Source: Sphingosinicella microcystinivorans (GTDB taxonomy: Bacteria; Pseudomonadota; Alphaproteobacteria; Sphingomonadales; Sphingomonadaceae). Taken from it: a DNA stretch of 64,000 nt. Of this stretch, positions 48,229-56,790 are shown one piece after another. The position numbers were made by a program, and so were the translations under genes. How positions within the stretch are numbered: the first letter of the stretch is position 1; every line of letters starts with the position of its first letter. The notes beneath the pieces are model-generated. The model saw only the letters and a program-made list of their open reading frames with translations, did no database searches and was not told where the DNA came from. The stretch lies in NCBI RefSeq assembly GCF_027941835.1, contig NZ_CP116005.1:930001-994000 (forward strand), given 5' to 3'.

Positions 48229-48390
48229 GACGCGCTCAACGGTTCACCGCTCGAATCCTGTCGCTTCATCGCAGCCACGGCGCTTAACCTCCCGTGTTAA
48301 ATTGACATTAAGTACCCTGAACGACACTTTGCCGGTCGCGGGGAAATGGTCGTTTATCGGCCAATTCCAAATTGATGGGTCGCACGCAGA

Positions 48391-49914
48391 TTGGATGTCC
48401 GCTCCGGCGGCGCGGTCTCGCGTTTTGGAAATTGGGGCGGGGGCTTCGTGTTTCAACCCACCACGCGCGCCTTTGAAGGCGCAACGTTCTCGATCCCGGC
48501 GCCGACCGCGCAGGTTCCGTTCGCGTCCGTGAAACCGGCCCGGCGCGTGCCCGATATCGTCGTCGATCTCGGTGCCGACATCGGCTCGAAGCGCTGGTGG
48601 CGCGGCATGGGCACGCTCGGCGCGATGCTCGGCGTCGCCGTCACCGTCGCGCTGAACCCGGCGCCGCTCGTGAAGCCCGCCCAGCCCGAACTCGCGCCCG
48701 CGCAGCTCGCCGCGCTCGACACCGTTTCCATCGCCCCGCTCGCCCTCAAACCGCAGGGTCTCGCCTTCCATCAGCCGACCGCCCGCGTCAGCGCGCTCGC
48801 CGAGCCGCCGGAGCGCCCGCGCATCGAGGTCGCCGCGCGCCTGCGCGAGGTCGACAGCTTCAACGGCGCGCTGCGCCGCGCCGGCGTCTCCGCCGCGGAC
48901 GTCGCCAACGTGTCGCTGCTCGTCGCCGCGCACACCGACGTGAAGACGCTGAAGCCCGGCGCGACGATCGACCTCGTGCTCGGCCGCCGCACCGACAAGT
49001 CGCAGCCCCGTCCGCTCGAATCGCTGGCGTTCCGCGCCGCGTTCGACCTGCGCCTCGAAGTGAACCGCAGCGCGGCGGGCGACCTCGTCGTGACGCGCGA
49101 CGAGATCGCGGTCGACAACAGCCCGCTCGTCGTCGCCGGCGACGTCGGCGGCAGCCTCTACCAGTCCGCGCGCGCCTTCGGCCTGCCGAGCCGCGTCGTC
49201 GCGAGCTACATCAAGGCGCTGAGCCCCAAGGTGAACTTCCAGCGCGACGTCAGCTCGAGCGACAGCTTCCAGATGGTCGTCGAGCACCGCCGCGCCGAAA
49301 CCGGCGAGACCGAGACCGGAAACCTCATCTACGCGAAGCTCGGCGGCAAGCGCGACGTCGAGCTCATGCGCTGGAACCACAACGGCCGCACCAAGTTCTT
49401 CCTCGCCGACGGCTCCTCGGCGGTCGAGGGCATGATCAAGTCGCCCGTGGCGGGCGCCCGCTTCAGCTCCGGCTTCGGCTCGCGCTTCCACCCGATCCTG
49501 AAGCGCGCGCGGATGCACGCGGGCGTCGACTTCGCGGCGCGCAGCGGCACGCCGGTGATGTCCACCGCGCCGGGCACCGTGATCTTCGCGGGCCGCAACG
49601 GCGGCTACGGCAACCAGGTGCAGGTGCGCCACGCCAACGGTATCGTCACCACCTACAGCCACCTCTCGCGCATCGCCTCCCGCAGCGGCCAGCGCGTCGG
49701 CGCGGGCGAGGTGATCGGGAATGTCGGCTCCACCGGGCTCTCGACGGGCCCGCACCTCCACTACGAGGTCCACATCGCCGGAAAGGCCGTGAACCCGCGC
49801 TCGGCGAAGCTGCCCATCCAGGAGCAACTGGAAGGCCAGGAACTCGCCCGCTTCAAGGCCGAACTGCAACGGATGCGGCAGATGAAGCCGATCGCGGTGA
49901 GCCACGACGCCTGA
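48391..49914 (+). CDS. M23-family peptidoglycan endopeptidase, membrane anchored
   Basis: A protein of about 507 aa. The zinc ligands of the LytM domain are visible: His376 and Asp380 in MHAGVDFAA and His457 in TGPHLHYEVH, with His455 as catalytic base. A membrane segment (about 70-90) follows WWRGMGTLG, and a LysM-free linker domain lies between. TTG at 48391 opens the frame; a GTG at 48448 (MFQPTTRAFEG) preceded by a G-rich stretch is an alternative start. It cuts stem-peptide cross-links during growth or division. Monocistronic and divergent from the helicase. Confidence 0.9.
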   Translation: MDVRSGGAVSRFGNWGGGFVFQPTTRAFEGATFSIPAPTAQVPFASVKPARRVPDIVVDLGADIGSKRWWRGMGTLGAMLGVAVTVALNPAPLVKPAQPELAPAQLAALDTVSIAPLALKPQGLAFHQPTARVSALAEPPERPRIEVAARLREVDSFNGALRRAGVSAADVANVSLLVAAHTDVKTLKPGATIDLVLGRRTDKSQPRPLESLAFRAAFDLRLEVNRSAAGDLVVTRDEIAVDNSPLVVAGDVGGSLYQSARAFGLPSRVVASYIKALSPKVNFQRDVSSSDSFQMVVEHRRAETGETETGNLIYAKLGGKRDVELMRWNHNGRTKFFLADGSSAVEGMIKSPVAGARFSSGFGSRFHPILKRARMHAGVDFAARSGTPVMSTAPGTVIFAGRNGGYGNQVQVRHANGIVTTYSHLSRIASRSGQRVGAGEVIGNVGSTGLSTGPHLHYEVHIAGKAVNPRSAKLPIQEQLEGQELARFKAELQRMRQMKPIAVSHDA

Positions 49915-49978
49915 GGACCGAGGGTTTTCGGACGGCTTGGCCTTTTCGGCACCCTCCTTGTTCCATTGAAACGTGGTC

Positions 49979-50058
49979 ATGGGCCCCGGCCTGCGCCGGG
50001 GTGACGGGAGGGTATACATGCGTTCTTAACCGTCACCCCGGCGAAGGCCGGGGCCCAT
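49979..50058. repeat. Pair of extragenic palindromes (REP/BIME-like)
   Basis: Two 29-bp arms, 49979-50007 and 50030-50058, are inverse complements at 28 of 29 positions, separated by 22 bp. Each arm is itself a hairpin: CCCCGGC-tetraloop-GCCGGGG followed by a TGAC/GTCA tag. This is the layout of extragenic palindromic repeats common in sphingomonad genomes. A third, degenerate copy lies at 50367-50394 beyond the GIY-YIG gene. Confidence 0.9.
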
Positions 50059-50064
50059 ACACCG

Positions 50065-50352
50065 GTGAAGACACGAGGATGGGTGTACATGATGGCGAGC
50101 CGCAAGGGCGGCACGCTCTACATCGGCGTCACCAACGATCTCGCGCGAAGGGTGCACGAACACCGTGAAGGCCTCGTACCCGGCTTCACGAAGCGGTACG
50201 GCGTCAAGGTACTCGTCTGGTACGAGGCGCACGACGACTTCCGCGAGGCCATCGCCCGCGAGAAAGCGCTCAAGGAATGGAACCGCGCGTGGAAGCTGCG
50301 GCTCATCAACGATGTGAACCCGGAGTGGAGTGACCTCTACCCGTCCTTGTAG
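50065..50352 (+). CDS. GIY-YIG nuclease-superfamily small protein
   Basis: A 95-aa single-domain GIY-YIG protein. The start GTG at 50065 lies 6 bp after the palindrome pair. The motif is split as VYMMAS (first strand) and TLYIGVTNDLARRVHEHREG (second strand with Tyr, Gly and the catalytic Arg), followed by YEAHDDFREAIAREKALKEW and RLINDVNPEWSDL, where a Glu and Asn occupy family positions. Proteins of this size, including YhbQ-like ones, are of unknown function. It is bracketed by extragenic palindromes. Confidence 0.88.
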   Translation: MKTRGWVYMMASRKGGTLYIGVTNDLARRVHEHREGLVPGFTKRYGVKVLVWYEAHDDFREAIAREKALKEWNRAWKLRLINDVNPEWSDLYPSL

Positions 50353-50366
50353 GCGGACAGGGCCTT

Positions 50367-50394
50367 ATGGGCCCCGGCCTATGTCGGGTGACGA
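50367..50394. repeat. Third, degenerate copy of the extragenic palindrome
   Basis: ATGGGCCCCGGCCTATGTCG and the following GGTGACG match the first arm at 49979 except for changes in the second half of the hairpin. It closes the GIY-YIG gene on its downstream side in the same orientation as the first arm. Confidence 0.8.
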
Positions 50395-50405
50395 AGGGGG
50401 TCGTA

Positions 50406-51266
50406 TCAGCGCGACCAGCGCGCGAAGATCGCCGTCGGCAGCAGCAGCCCCCGCGCTTCCTCGCGGATCGTCATTTCGCCCGCCTCCACGCTGCCGCCGA
50501 GCGGGCGTGTGACCTCCTCGGCGAGGTTCGCGATGGCGATGGCGGAGAGGCGCACGGCGTAGGCGGTGAGCACGAGGAACTTCGAGCGGTCGTCGAGCAG
50601 CGCCGCGCACGCCGCCATCAGCGCGGCGAGCTTTTCGTCGAGCTCCCACACCTCGCCCTTGGGCCCGCGGCCGTACTTCGGCGGGTCGAGGATGATGCCC
50701 GCGTAGCGGCGGCCGCGGCGCACCTCGCGTTCCACGAACTTCAGCGCATCGTCGACGATCCAGCGGATGGGCGCATCGCCGAGGCCGGAAAGCTTCTGGT
50801 TCTCCACCGCCGCGCCGATCGCCTTCTTAGACGCATCGACATGCGTGACGCGCGCGCCCTTCTCCGCCATCACGAGGCTGGCGACGCCGGTGTAGCCGAA
50901 CAGGTTCAGCACCTCGTCGCCCGGCGCGGCGCGAGCCTCGATCCAGTCCCACTGCGGCGCCATGTCCGGGAAGAAGGCGAGGTGGCGGAACGGCGTGTTC
51001 GAGGCCCAGAACTTCACGCTCCCGCGCGCGAGCGGCCAGCTCGCCGGGACCTTCGGCGACAGCGTCCAGCGGCCGCCGCCGTCCGCATCCGAGCCGCCGA
51101 CGAACTCGCCGTCCGCGCGCCAGTCGGATGTGGCGGGCGTCCACATCGCCTGCGGCTCCGGGCGGATGAAGCGGAAGCGCCCGTAGCGTTCGAGCTTGCG
51201 GCCGCCTCCGCTGTCGACGAGGCCGAAGTCGGCCCACGGCTCGGTGACGAGCGTCGCGAGCGCCAT
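50406..51266 (-). CDS. Class I SAM-dependent methyltransferase (RlmI/K-like)
   Basis: A 286-aa Rossmann methyltransferase. Motif I is VLNLFGYTGVASLVMAEKGA, the acidic post-I residue lies in VTHVDASKKAIG, and motif IV is GIILDPPKYGRGPKGEVW, the DPPK form of rRNA cytosine/guanine methyltransferases such as RlmI and RlmK. It lacks an N-terminal PUA domain, so an exact target is unknown. The start overlaps the stop of the M16 protease gene by one base, placing it at the end of a thrC-M16-methyltransferase operon. Confidence 0.9.
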   Translation of the reverse strand: MALATLVTEPWADFGLVDSGGGRKLERYGRFRFIRPEPQAMWTPATSDWRADGEFVGGSDADGGGRWTLSPKVPASWPLARGSVKFWASNTPFRHLAFFPDMAPQWDWIEARAAPGDEVLNLFGYTGVASLVMAEKGARVTHVDASKKAIGAAVENQKLSGLGDAPIRWIVDDALKFVEREVRRGRRYAGIILDPPKYGRGPKGEVWELDEKLAALMAACAALLDDRSKFLVLTAYAVRLSAIAIANLAEEVTRPLGGSVEAGEMTIREEARGLLLPTAIFARWSR

Positions 51267-52492
51267 CAGGCGGCGAGCGCCTTCTCGGCCGCCCCCACGG
51301 ACGCGCGCGCGGACGGTCCGGCGAGCATCCGCGCGCCCGCCGCGCGGGCCTCGTCGAGCGTCACCGCGTCGATCTCCGCCACGACCTCGGCAGGCTCGAC
51401 GAGGCGGCCGTAGAGGGCGAGCTGGCGGGCGACATAGCTCGCCTGCCCTTCGGTGCTTTCGAGGCTCATGAGCAGCCCCGCCTTCACCAGCGCGCGGGCG
51501 CGCTCCAGCTCGGCGGGCTGGAGATCGCGCACGGCGCGCGCCAGCTCCTCGCGGACGAGCGCCATCGCCGCCGCCGCCTCGCGCCGCTCGGTGGCGAGAT
51601 AGATGTAGAACAGGCCCGCATCGTCGAACGCCTGCACCGCCGCGTAGATGCTGTAGGCAAGCCCCCGCTCCTCGCGCACCGACTGGAACAGCCGAGAGGA
51701 CATGCCGCCGCCGATGGCCTCCGCGAACAGCCGCGCGGCGAAATAATCGGCCGCGAGCGCGCGCGGCGCGGCGAAGCCGAGCGCGAGGTGCGCCTGCTCG
51801 AACCGGCGCGGGTCCGCCGAAAGGCCGCCGACGAACTGCGCGGGCTCGGGAAGCGCGGCCTCGGCATGGCGAAGATCGCCGAAGCGCACGGCGGCGAGAT
51901 CGACGAGCATGTCGTGATCGACCTTCCCGGCCGCGACGAGGATCAGCCCGTCCGGCCGATAGCGCTGCTGCCAGCGGGTGAGGTCGGCGCGGTCGAGACC
52001 GCCGACGCTCGCCTCGTCGCCGAGGATCGAGCGGCCGAGCGGCTGGCCCGGGAAGGCGACGGACTGGAGATTGTCGAAGATGATGTCGCCCGGCGTGTCG
52101 CGCGCCTCGCCGAGTTCCTGCAGCACGACGCGCTTCTCGCGCTCCAGCTCCTCGCCGTCGAAATGCGGCAGGCGCACGAGGTCCGCGATGATGCCGGTGC
52201 CGAGCGCGAGGTCGTCCGCGAGCAGCCGCGCGGAGAACACGGTCGTCTCGCGGCTCGTCGCGGCATTGAGTTCGCCGCCGACGTCCTCGATCGCCTCGGC
52301 GATGGCGCGCGCCGAGCGGCCGCCCGCGCCCTTGAACACCATGTGCTCGAACAGATGCGCGAGGCCGTTCTCCCGCGCGCGCTCGTGGCGCGAGCCGATG
52401 TCCGCGAACAGGCCCACCGACACCGTCTCGACGCCCGTCATCTCCCGCGTCGCCACGCGAAGCCCGTTCGCGAGCGTCGAGAGGCGCATCAT
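51266..52492 (-). CDS. M16-family zinc peptidase (processing-peptidase-like)
   Basis: A 408-aa protease. The inverted zinc motif HxxEH is His46-Glu49-His50 (NGLAHLFEHMVFKGAGGRS), with the distal Glu in REKRVVLQELGEA; the C-terminal half has the expected GGGMSSRLFQSVREERGLAY loop that closes on the substrate. Such proteins are bacterial relatives of mitochondrial processing peptidase and are usually downstream of thrC in alphaproteobacteria. Start at 52492 (MMRLSTLANG) overlaps the thrC stop, so a longer open frame through thrC is not real. Confidence 0.92.
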   Translation of the reverse strand: MMRLSTLANGLRVATREMTGVETVSVGLFADIGSRHERARENGLAHLFEHMVFKGAGGRSARAIAEAIEDVGGELNAATSRETTVFSARLLADDLALGTGIIADLVRLPHFDGEELEREKRVVLQELGEARDTPGDIIFDNLQSVAFPGQPLGRSILGDEASVGGLDRADLTRWQQRYRPDGLILVAAGKVDHDMLVDLAAVRFGDLRHAEAALPEPAQFVGGLSADPRRFEQAHLALGFAAPRALAADYFAARLFAEAIGGGMSSRLFQSVREERGLAYSIYAAVQAFDDAGLFYIYLATERREAAAAMALVREELARAVRDLQPAELERARALVKAGLLMSLESTEGQASYVARQLALYGRLVEPAEVVAEIDAVTLDEARAAGARMLAGPSARASVGAAEKALAA

Positions 52493-53886
52493 CTGGGCGT
52501 TGCCCTCGCGGTGACGAAATCGCGGACGGCGGCGTAGTCGCCGGGGAGCGCGGTGAAGCTTTCCTCCCGGTCGAACAGGCCGGAGACGCGCGCGGGCAGC
52601 ACCGGGCGCACGCCGGTCGCGCGCTCCACCGCGTCGCGGAACTTCGCCGGGTGCGCGGTCGCCAGCGTCACCACGGGAACCGCGGGGTCGAGGTCCGCCG
52701 CGCGCGCGGCGGCAAGGCCGATCGCGGTGTGCGGGTCGATGACGTTGCCGGCCTTTTCGGACGCCCAGCGCAGGGTGAGCGCCATCTCGTCCTCGTCCAC
52801 CCGGTGGCTGGCGAAACGCTCCGCCGCACGCGCGCGCATGTCGGCGGGAATCTCCAGCACCTTCGATGCGTCGAACGCCTGCATCATCGCCGTGAGCTTC
52901 GCGCCGTCGCGGTCCGCGAGGTCGAACAGCAGGCGCTCGAAGTTGCTCGACACCTGTATGTCCATCGAGGGCGCCGCCGTCGGCGTCACCGTCCCGGCGG
53001 AATAGTCTCCGGCGGAAAGCGCCCGGTGCAGGATGTCGTTGATGTTGGTCGCCACGATCAGCCGCGCCACCGGCAGCCCCATGCGCGCTGCGACATAACC
53101 CGCGAACACGTCGCCGAAATTGCCCGTGGGCACCGAGAAGGCGACCGCGCGGTGCGGCGCGCCGAGGCGGACGGCGGCGTAGAAATAATAGACGACCTGC
53201 GCCATCAGGCGCGCCCAGTTGATCGAGTTGACCGCGCTCACCTCGAAGCGGCTCGTCACGTCGGTGTCGCCGAACATGCGCTTCACCATCGCCTGCGCGT
53301 CGTCGAACGTGCCGGAAATCGCGATGTTGTGGATGTTGGGCGCCATCACCGTCGTCATCTGGCGGCGCTGCACGTCGCTGACGCGGCCCTCGGGGTGCAG
53401 CATGAACACGTCGACATGCTCGCGGCCCGCGAGCGCCTGGATCGCCGCGGAACCGGTGTCGCCGGACGTGGCGCCGACGATGGTGAGATGCCGCCCCGCG
53501 TCTTTCAGGAAATGCTCGAACAGCAGGCCGAGCAGTTGCAGCGCCACGTCCTTGAAGGCCAGCGTCGGGCCGTGGAACAGCTCGAGCAGGAAGTGGCGTT
53601 CGTCGAGCTGCACGAGCGGCGTCACCGCCGCGTGGCTGAAGCCCGCATAGGCCTCGTCGATCAGGCGTTTGAGGTCGGCATCGGCGATCGAATCGCCCGT
53701 GAAGCGGCGGCAGATCGCGAAGGCCGTGTCGGCGTAGCTGAGGCCGGACAGCGCGGCGATCTCGTCCTTCGAAAAGACCGGCCATTCCTCCGGCACGTAG
53801 AGGCCGCCGTCCGACGCGAGACCGGCGAGCGTGACGCCCCGAAAATCGAGTGCGGGTGCCCCCCCGCGCGTGCTGATGTACCGCAT
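52489..53886 (-). CDS. thrC: Threonine synthase
   Basis: A 465-aa PLP enzyme that converts O-phosphohomoserine to threonine. N-terminal MRYISTRGGAPALDFRGVTL and SDGGLYVPEEWP are diagnostic of the class 2 (short, yeast/E. coli-like) threonine synthases; the PLP Lys lies in FHGPTLAFKDVALQLLGLLF and the phosphate loop in VGATSGDTGSAAIQ. Full length. First gene of a coupled set with the M16 protease. Divergent from a small hypothetical gene. Confidence 0.96.
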   Translation of the reverse strand: MRYISTRGGAPALDFRGVTLAGLASDGGLYVPEEWPVFSKDEIAALSGLSYADTAFAICRRFTGDSIADADLKRLIDEAYAGFSHAAVTPLVQLDERHFLLELFHGPTLAFKDVALQLLGLLFEHFLKDAGRHLTIVGATSGDTGSAAIQALAGREHVDVFMLHPEGRVSDVQRRQMTTVMAPNIHNIAISGTFDDAQAMVKRMFGDTDVTSRFEVSAVNSINWARLMAQVVYYFYAAVRLGAPHRAVAFSVPTGNFGDVFAGYVAARMGLPVARLIVATNINDILHRALSAGDYSAGTVTPTAAPSMDIQVSSNFERLLFDLADRDGAKLTAMMQAFDASKVLEIPADMRARAAERFASHRVDEDEMALTLRWASEKAGNVIDPHTAIGLAAARAADLDPAVPVVTLATAHPAKFRDAVERATGVRPVLPARVSGLFDREESFTALPGDYAAVRDFVTARATPR

Positions 53887-54040
53887 GACCGCGCGGGCTT
53901 ATCGGGAAGCGGCGGGCATCGCAACATATAGCGCACAAACCGGCGCTATTCCCGATCGGCATGGCCCGGGAAACGGAAAATATGGGCGGGCGCGGGCTCA
54001 CGGCTTTCAAATGGGCCGAGCGGAGGGGAGGAGAGCGGAT

Positions 54041-54448
54041 TTGGAGCGCGGCAAACCCCGGATGTGCATCGTCAACCCGGCGCTGGTGGAAGACATCGCA
54101 CCCCTTGCCGGGTCGCAGAGCAAGATCATGCGCCGCGCCGGCATCAGCTGGAACAGCTGGATCAAGGTGTCGGCGGGCCTGCCGATCCGCGTTTCGGTCG
54201 GCCGCCGCCTCAAGGAGCGCATCCTCCAGCGCGCGCACGAGAGCGACGGCCTGCGCCGCAAGTTCCCGGCGGAGACGGCGGACGGCCTCGACCGCGCCGC
54301 GCTCGACGCGGCCTTCCTGCGCCCCGCCGCGCCCGCGATTGCGGCGGACCTTATCCACCTGCCGCCGATCCGCTCGATCCGGCGTGCGCGGCAACTGCGC
54401 GCCCGGCGCTATCCCGCCGCGCGCGGGGACGCCGCCGCGTTTTCCTGA
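54041..54448 (+). CDS. Conserved hypothetical protein with a basic helical core
   Basis: A 135-aa protein. TTG at 54041 is chosen because GGAGGGGAGGAGAG stands 6-7 bases upstream; ATG codons at 54011 and 54062 have no ribosome-binding site. It contains SQSKIMRRAGISWNSWIKVS and LPIRVSVGRRLKERILQRAH, reminiscent of a helix-turn-helix-like conserved sphingomonad protein, then an Ala/Arg-rich C-terminus. I cannot assign a function. It is divergent from thrC and 58 bp upstream of the DUF421 gene. Confidence 0.65.
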   Translation: MERGKPRMCIVNPALVEDIAPLAGSQSKIMRRAGISWNSWIKVSAGLPIRVSVGRRLKERILQRAHESDGLRRKFPAETADGLDRAALDAAFLRPAAPAIAADLIHLPPIRSIRRARQLRARRYPAARGDAAAFS

Positions 54449-54506
54449 GGCCGGCCCGCAGGGGAACCTTCCGTCCGCTCCGGGATTGTGCCCCCGGAAG
54501 GGAAAC

Positions 54507-55523
54507 ATGGGCGAGCGCTATCCGGACGGTATCGAGGAACAGCACGTCGGCATCCATCGCTGGCATCGCAGCGCCAGTCCGCTGTCCTTCCTCGTCCTTG
54601 CCGCCGTCATCCTGATCGCGGTTTCGGGCGCGCTCGGCGGCTTTCCGAACCCGTCGCGGAGCGCGGACGCGCCGAAGGCCCGCCTGACGCTGGAAGCCCC
54701 CGAGATCGCCCGCAGCGGCATGGTCTTCGAAATGCGCCTGCGCGTCGACGCCGCGGACGCCATCGCCCGCCCCGTCGTCGCCGTGTCCCCCGGCTACTGG
54801 CACGAGCTGACGATCAACACGATGATCCCGGCCGCGTCCGCCGAAGCCTACGGGAACGGCGGCTACCGCTTCGAGTACGCGCCGCTGGCGGCGGGGAGCA
54901 CGCTTCTCGTCAAGGTGGACGGGCAGATCAACCCGGCACTCGTCGGCGGCACGGCGGGCCGCATCACGCTGTTCGACGGCGAGACGCCGCTCGTCTCGCT
55001 CCCCGCCCGCATCGCTCCCCGCCCGCATGGCGGTGCGCCCCTGATGGACATCGTGCTGCGCGCCTCGGCGGTCTTCGTCATCCTCTACCTGCTGCTGCGC
55101 CTGCTCGGGAAGCGCGAGCTCGGCCAGCTGACGCCGTTCGAGCTGCTGGTGATGATCGTGATGGGCGATCTCATCCAGCAAGGCGTCACACACAACGACT
55201 TCAGCCTCACCGGCGCGCTGCTCGCCGTCGCCACCTTCGGCTTCCTCGCGCTGCTGCTCAGCTGGATCACCTATTTGTTTCCCGCGATGGAGCGCCTGCT
55301 CGACGGCAAGCCGCGCGTCGTCGTCCGCGGCGGCACGATCATCGCCGACAACCTGCGGCGCGACCGCGTGACCCGTGCCGAGCTCGAATCCGAAATGCGC
55401 CTCGCAGGCATCGCCTCGCTGAGGGACGTGGCGTGGGCGATCATCGAGCCGCAGGGCAAGATCAGCTTCATCAAGGCCGAAGGCGGCGCTGCGGAGCAGC
55501 AGGACCGCGGCGATCCCGTCTAG
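54507..55523 (+). CDS. Membrane protein: N-terminal beta-sandwich domain fused to a DUF421 (YetF-like) domain
   Basis: A continuous 338-codon frame with two parts. Residues 1-178: cytoplasmic start, one membrane segment (SPLSFLVLAAVILIAVSGAL) and an extracytoplasmic beta domain (PGYWHELTINTMIPAASAEA). From Met180 (at 55044): DIVLRASAVFVILYLLLRLL, GKRELGQLTPFELLVMIVMG and a cytosolic tail (DNLRRDRVTRAELESEMRLA, DVAWAIIEPQGKISFIKAEG), the full DUF421 family. In relatives these seem to be two neighbouring genes; here no stop separates them, so a fusion protein or internal initiation at 55044 is possible. Ribosome-binding site GGAAGGG at 54507. Confidence 0.82.
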   Translation: MGERYPDGIEEQHVGIHRWHRSASPLSFLVLAAVILIAVSGALGGFPNPSRSADAPKARLTLEAPEIARSGMVFEMRLRVDAADAIARPVVAVSPGYWHELTINTMIPAASAEAYGNGGYRFEYAPLAAGSTLLVKVDGQINPALVGGTAGRITLFDGETPLVSLPARIAPRPHGGAPLMDIVLRASAVFVILYLLLRLLGKRELGQLTPFELLVMIVMGDLIQQGVTHNDFSLTGALLAVATFGFLALLLSWITYLFPAMERLLDGKPRVVVRGGTIIADNLRRDRVTRAELESEMRLAGIASLRDVAWAIIEPQGKISFIKAEGGAAEQQDRGDPV

Positions 55524-56197
55524 GCCAAGAAACGGACCTCGACGGGCGCGGTGCCCGCGATTTCGGCAAGCACCGTCTCGCCCGGCAGGATCGGACCGAC
55601 GCCCGCGGGCGTGCCCGTGAACACGAGATCGCCGGGGGCGAGCGCCACGTAGGCGGAGAGCTTCGAAATCACCTCGGCGACGTTCCAGATCATCTGCGAC
55701 AGGTCGCCGTCCTGCCGGAGCGCGCCGTCCACGCGGAGCGTGATCGCGCCGGACGCGGGCGGCGCGCCCGGCGTCAGCGCGCCGACCGGCGCGGAACGGT
55801 CGAAGCCCTTCGCCATGTCCCACGGGCGGCCCTTCTGCTTCGCCTCCGCCTGAAGGTCGCGGCGGGTGAGGTCGATGCCGACGGCATGGCCGAAGATCAG
55901 GCCCTCCGCATCCGCGACCGGCACGGCGGTGCCGCCCGCGCCGAGCGCGACGACCAGCTCGACCTCGTGGTGCAGGTTGCTGGTCAGGCTCGGAAACGGC
56001 AGCACCGCGCCGCTCTCGACGACCGCATCGGCGGGCTTCGAAAAGAAGAACGGCTGCTCGCGGTCCGGGTTCGATCCCATCTCGCGCGCATGGTCGGCAT
56101 AGTTCTGGCCGACGCAGAAGATGCGCCGCACCGGGAAGCGCTCCGTGCGGCCCGCGATCGCGATCGTCGGCACCTCGACCTTCGGCACGTCCATCAT
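55520..56197 (-). CDS. Fumarylacetoacetate hydrolase (FAH)-family protein
   Basis: A 225-aa member of the FAH superfamily, typical length of the single-domain acylpyruvase/oxaloacetate tautomerase group. Motifs: RIFCVGQNYADHAREM, HHEVELVVALG (metal-binding Glu), GHAVGIDLTRRDLQ, DLSQMIWNVAEVISKLSAYV and GDLVFTGTPAGVGPI. It probably hydrolyses or tautomerises a small 2-oxo acid and needs a divalent metal. It overlaps the surf1 stop by ATGA, so it rides on the cytochrome oxidase transcript, although its chemistry is unrelated. Confidence 0.88.
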   Translation of the reverse strand: MMDVPKVEVPTIAIAGRTERFPVRRIFCVGQNYADHAREMGSNPDREQPFFFSKPADAVVESGAVLPFPSLTSNLHHEVELVVALGAGGTAVPVADAEGLIFGHAVGIDLTRRDLQAEAKQKGRPWDMAKGFDRSAPVGALTPGAPPASGAITLRVDGALRQDGDLSQMIWNVAEVISKLSAYVALAPGDLVFTGTPAGVGPILPGETVLAEIAGTAPVEVRFLA

Positions 56198-56790
56198 TTC
56201 CCCCGTCTCAGGCGCAGAACGTAGACCGCATAGATGATGCCGAGCGTGGCCGCAAAGGCGAACCACTGCACGGCATAGGCCATGTGGTTGTTGGAGATGG
56301 TCTCGGGCGAGGGCGGCGCGAGACGCAGCAGCGGCGCCGGGGCGGTTTCGAGAACCAGCACGTAGCGCGGGCCCTTGCCGCTGCTCAGGACGAGCGTTCC
56401 CGTCATCTCCGTGGGCCGCGCCGGCGGCCAGTAGGGGTTCATCAGCGTCCAGCCGTCGGGCCGGTCCGACCAGCCCGTCTCCACCCACAGGTCGCCGCCC
56501 GCCGCGCGGCAGAGCAGCACGGTGGAAAACCCCGCGCGGCCGTCGACGCTCTTGCCGCTGCGCCCGTTCGGAAGCTGATCCGGGCAAGCGACGTCGAGAC
56601 GGATGCGGCGGAATTCCATGTCATCGGTCAGCCGCTCCGGGCGATCGAGCGCGGGCATGTCGGCGCGCGCTTCCAGCCGCGCGAGCAGATCGGTTTTCCA
56701 GTTCGCGCGGTGCAGCTGCCAGACGCCGAGGCCGATCATCACCGGCACCATCGCGGCGACCATCAGCGTCGGCAGGAGCGGCAGGCGCAT
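56194..56790 (-). CDS. SURF1-family cytochrome oxidase assembly protein
   Basis: A 198-aa membrane protein with the two-helix SURF1 topology: N-terminal helix (TLMVAAMVPVMIGLGVWQLH), a periplasmic domain and a C-terminal helix (HMAYAVQWFAFAATLGIIYA). The conserved GxWQ and NNHMAYAVQWF segments identify it. SURF1 proteins help insert heme a into subunit I. Its start overlaps the DUF983 stop. Shorter periplasmic loop than many, but all signature parts are present. Confidence 0.92.
   Translation of the reverse strand: MRLPLLPTLMVAAMVPVMIGLGVWQLHRANWKTDLLARLEARADMPALDRPERLTDDMEFRRIRLDVACPDQLPNGRSGKSVDGRAGFSTVLLCRAAGGDLWVETGWSDRPDGWTLMNPYWPPARPTEMTGTLVLSSGKGPRYVLVLETAPAPLLRLAPPSPETISNNHMAYAVQWFAFAATLGIIYAVYVLRLRRGK

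Noticed and set aside
51266-54508. A 1080-codon frame spanning the M16 protease and thrC
   Set aside because: Only its last 408 codons are the M16 protease. The upstream part is thrC read in the wrong frame; the protease start overlaps the thrC stop.
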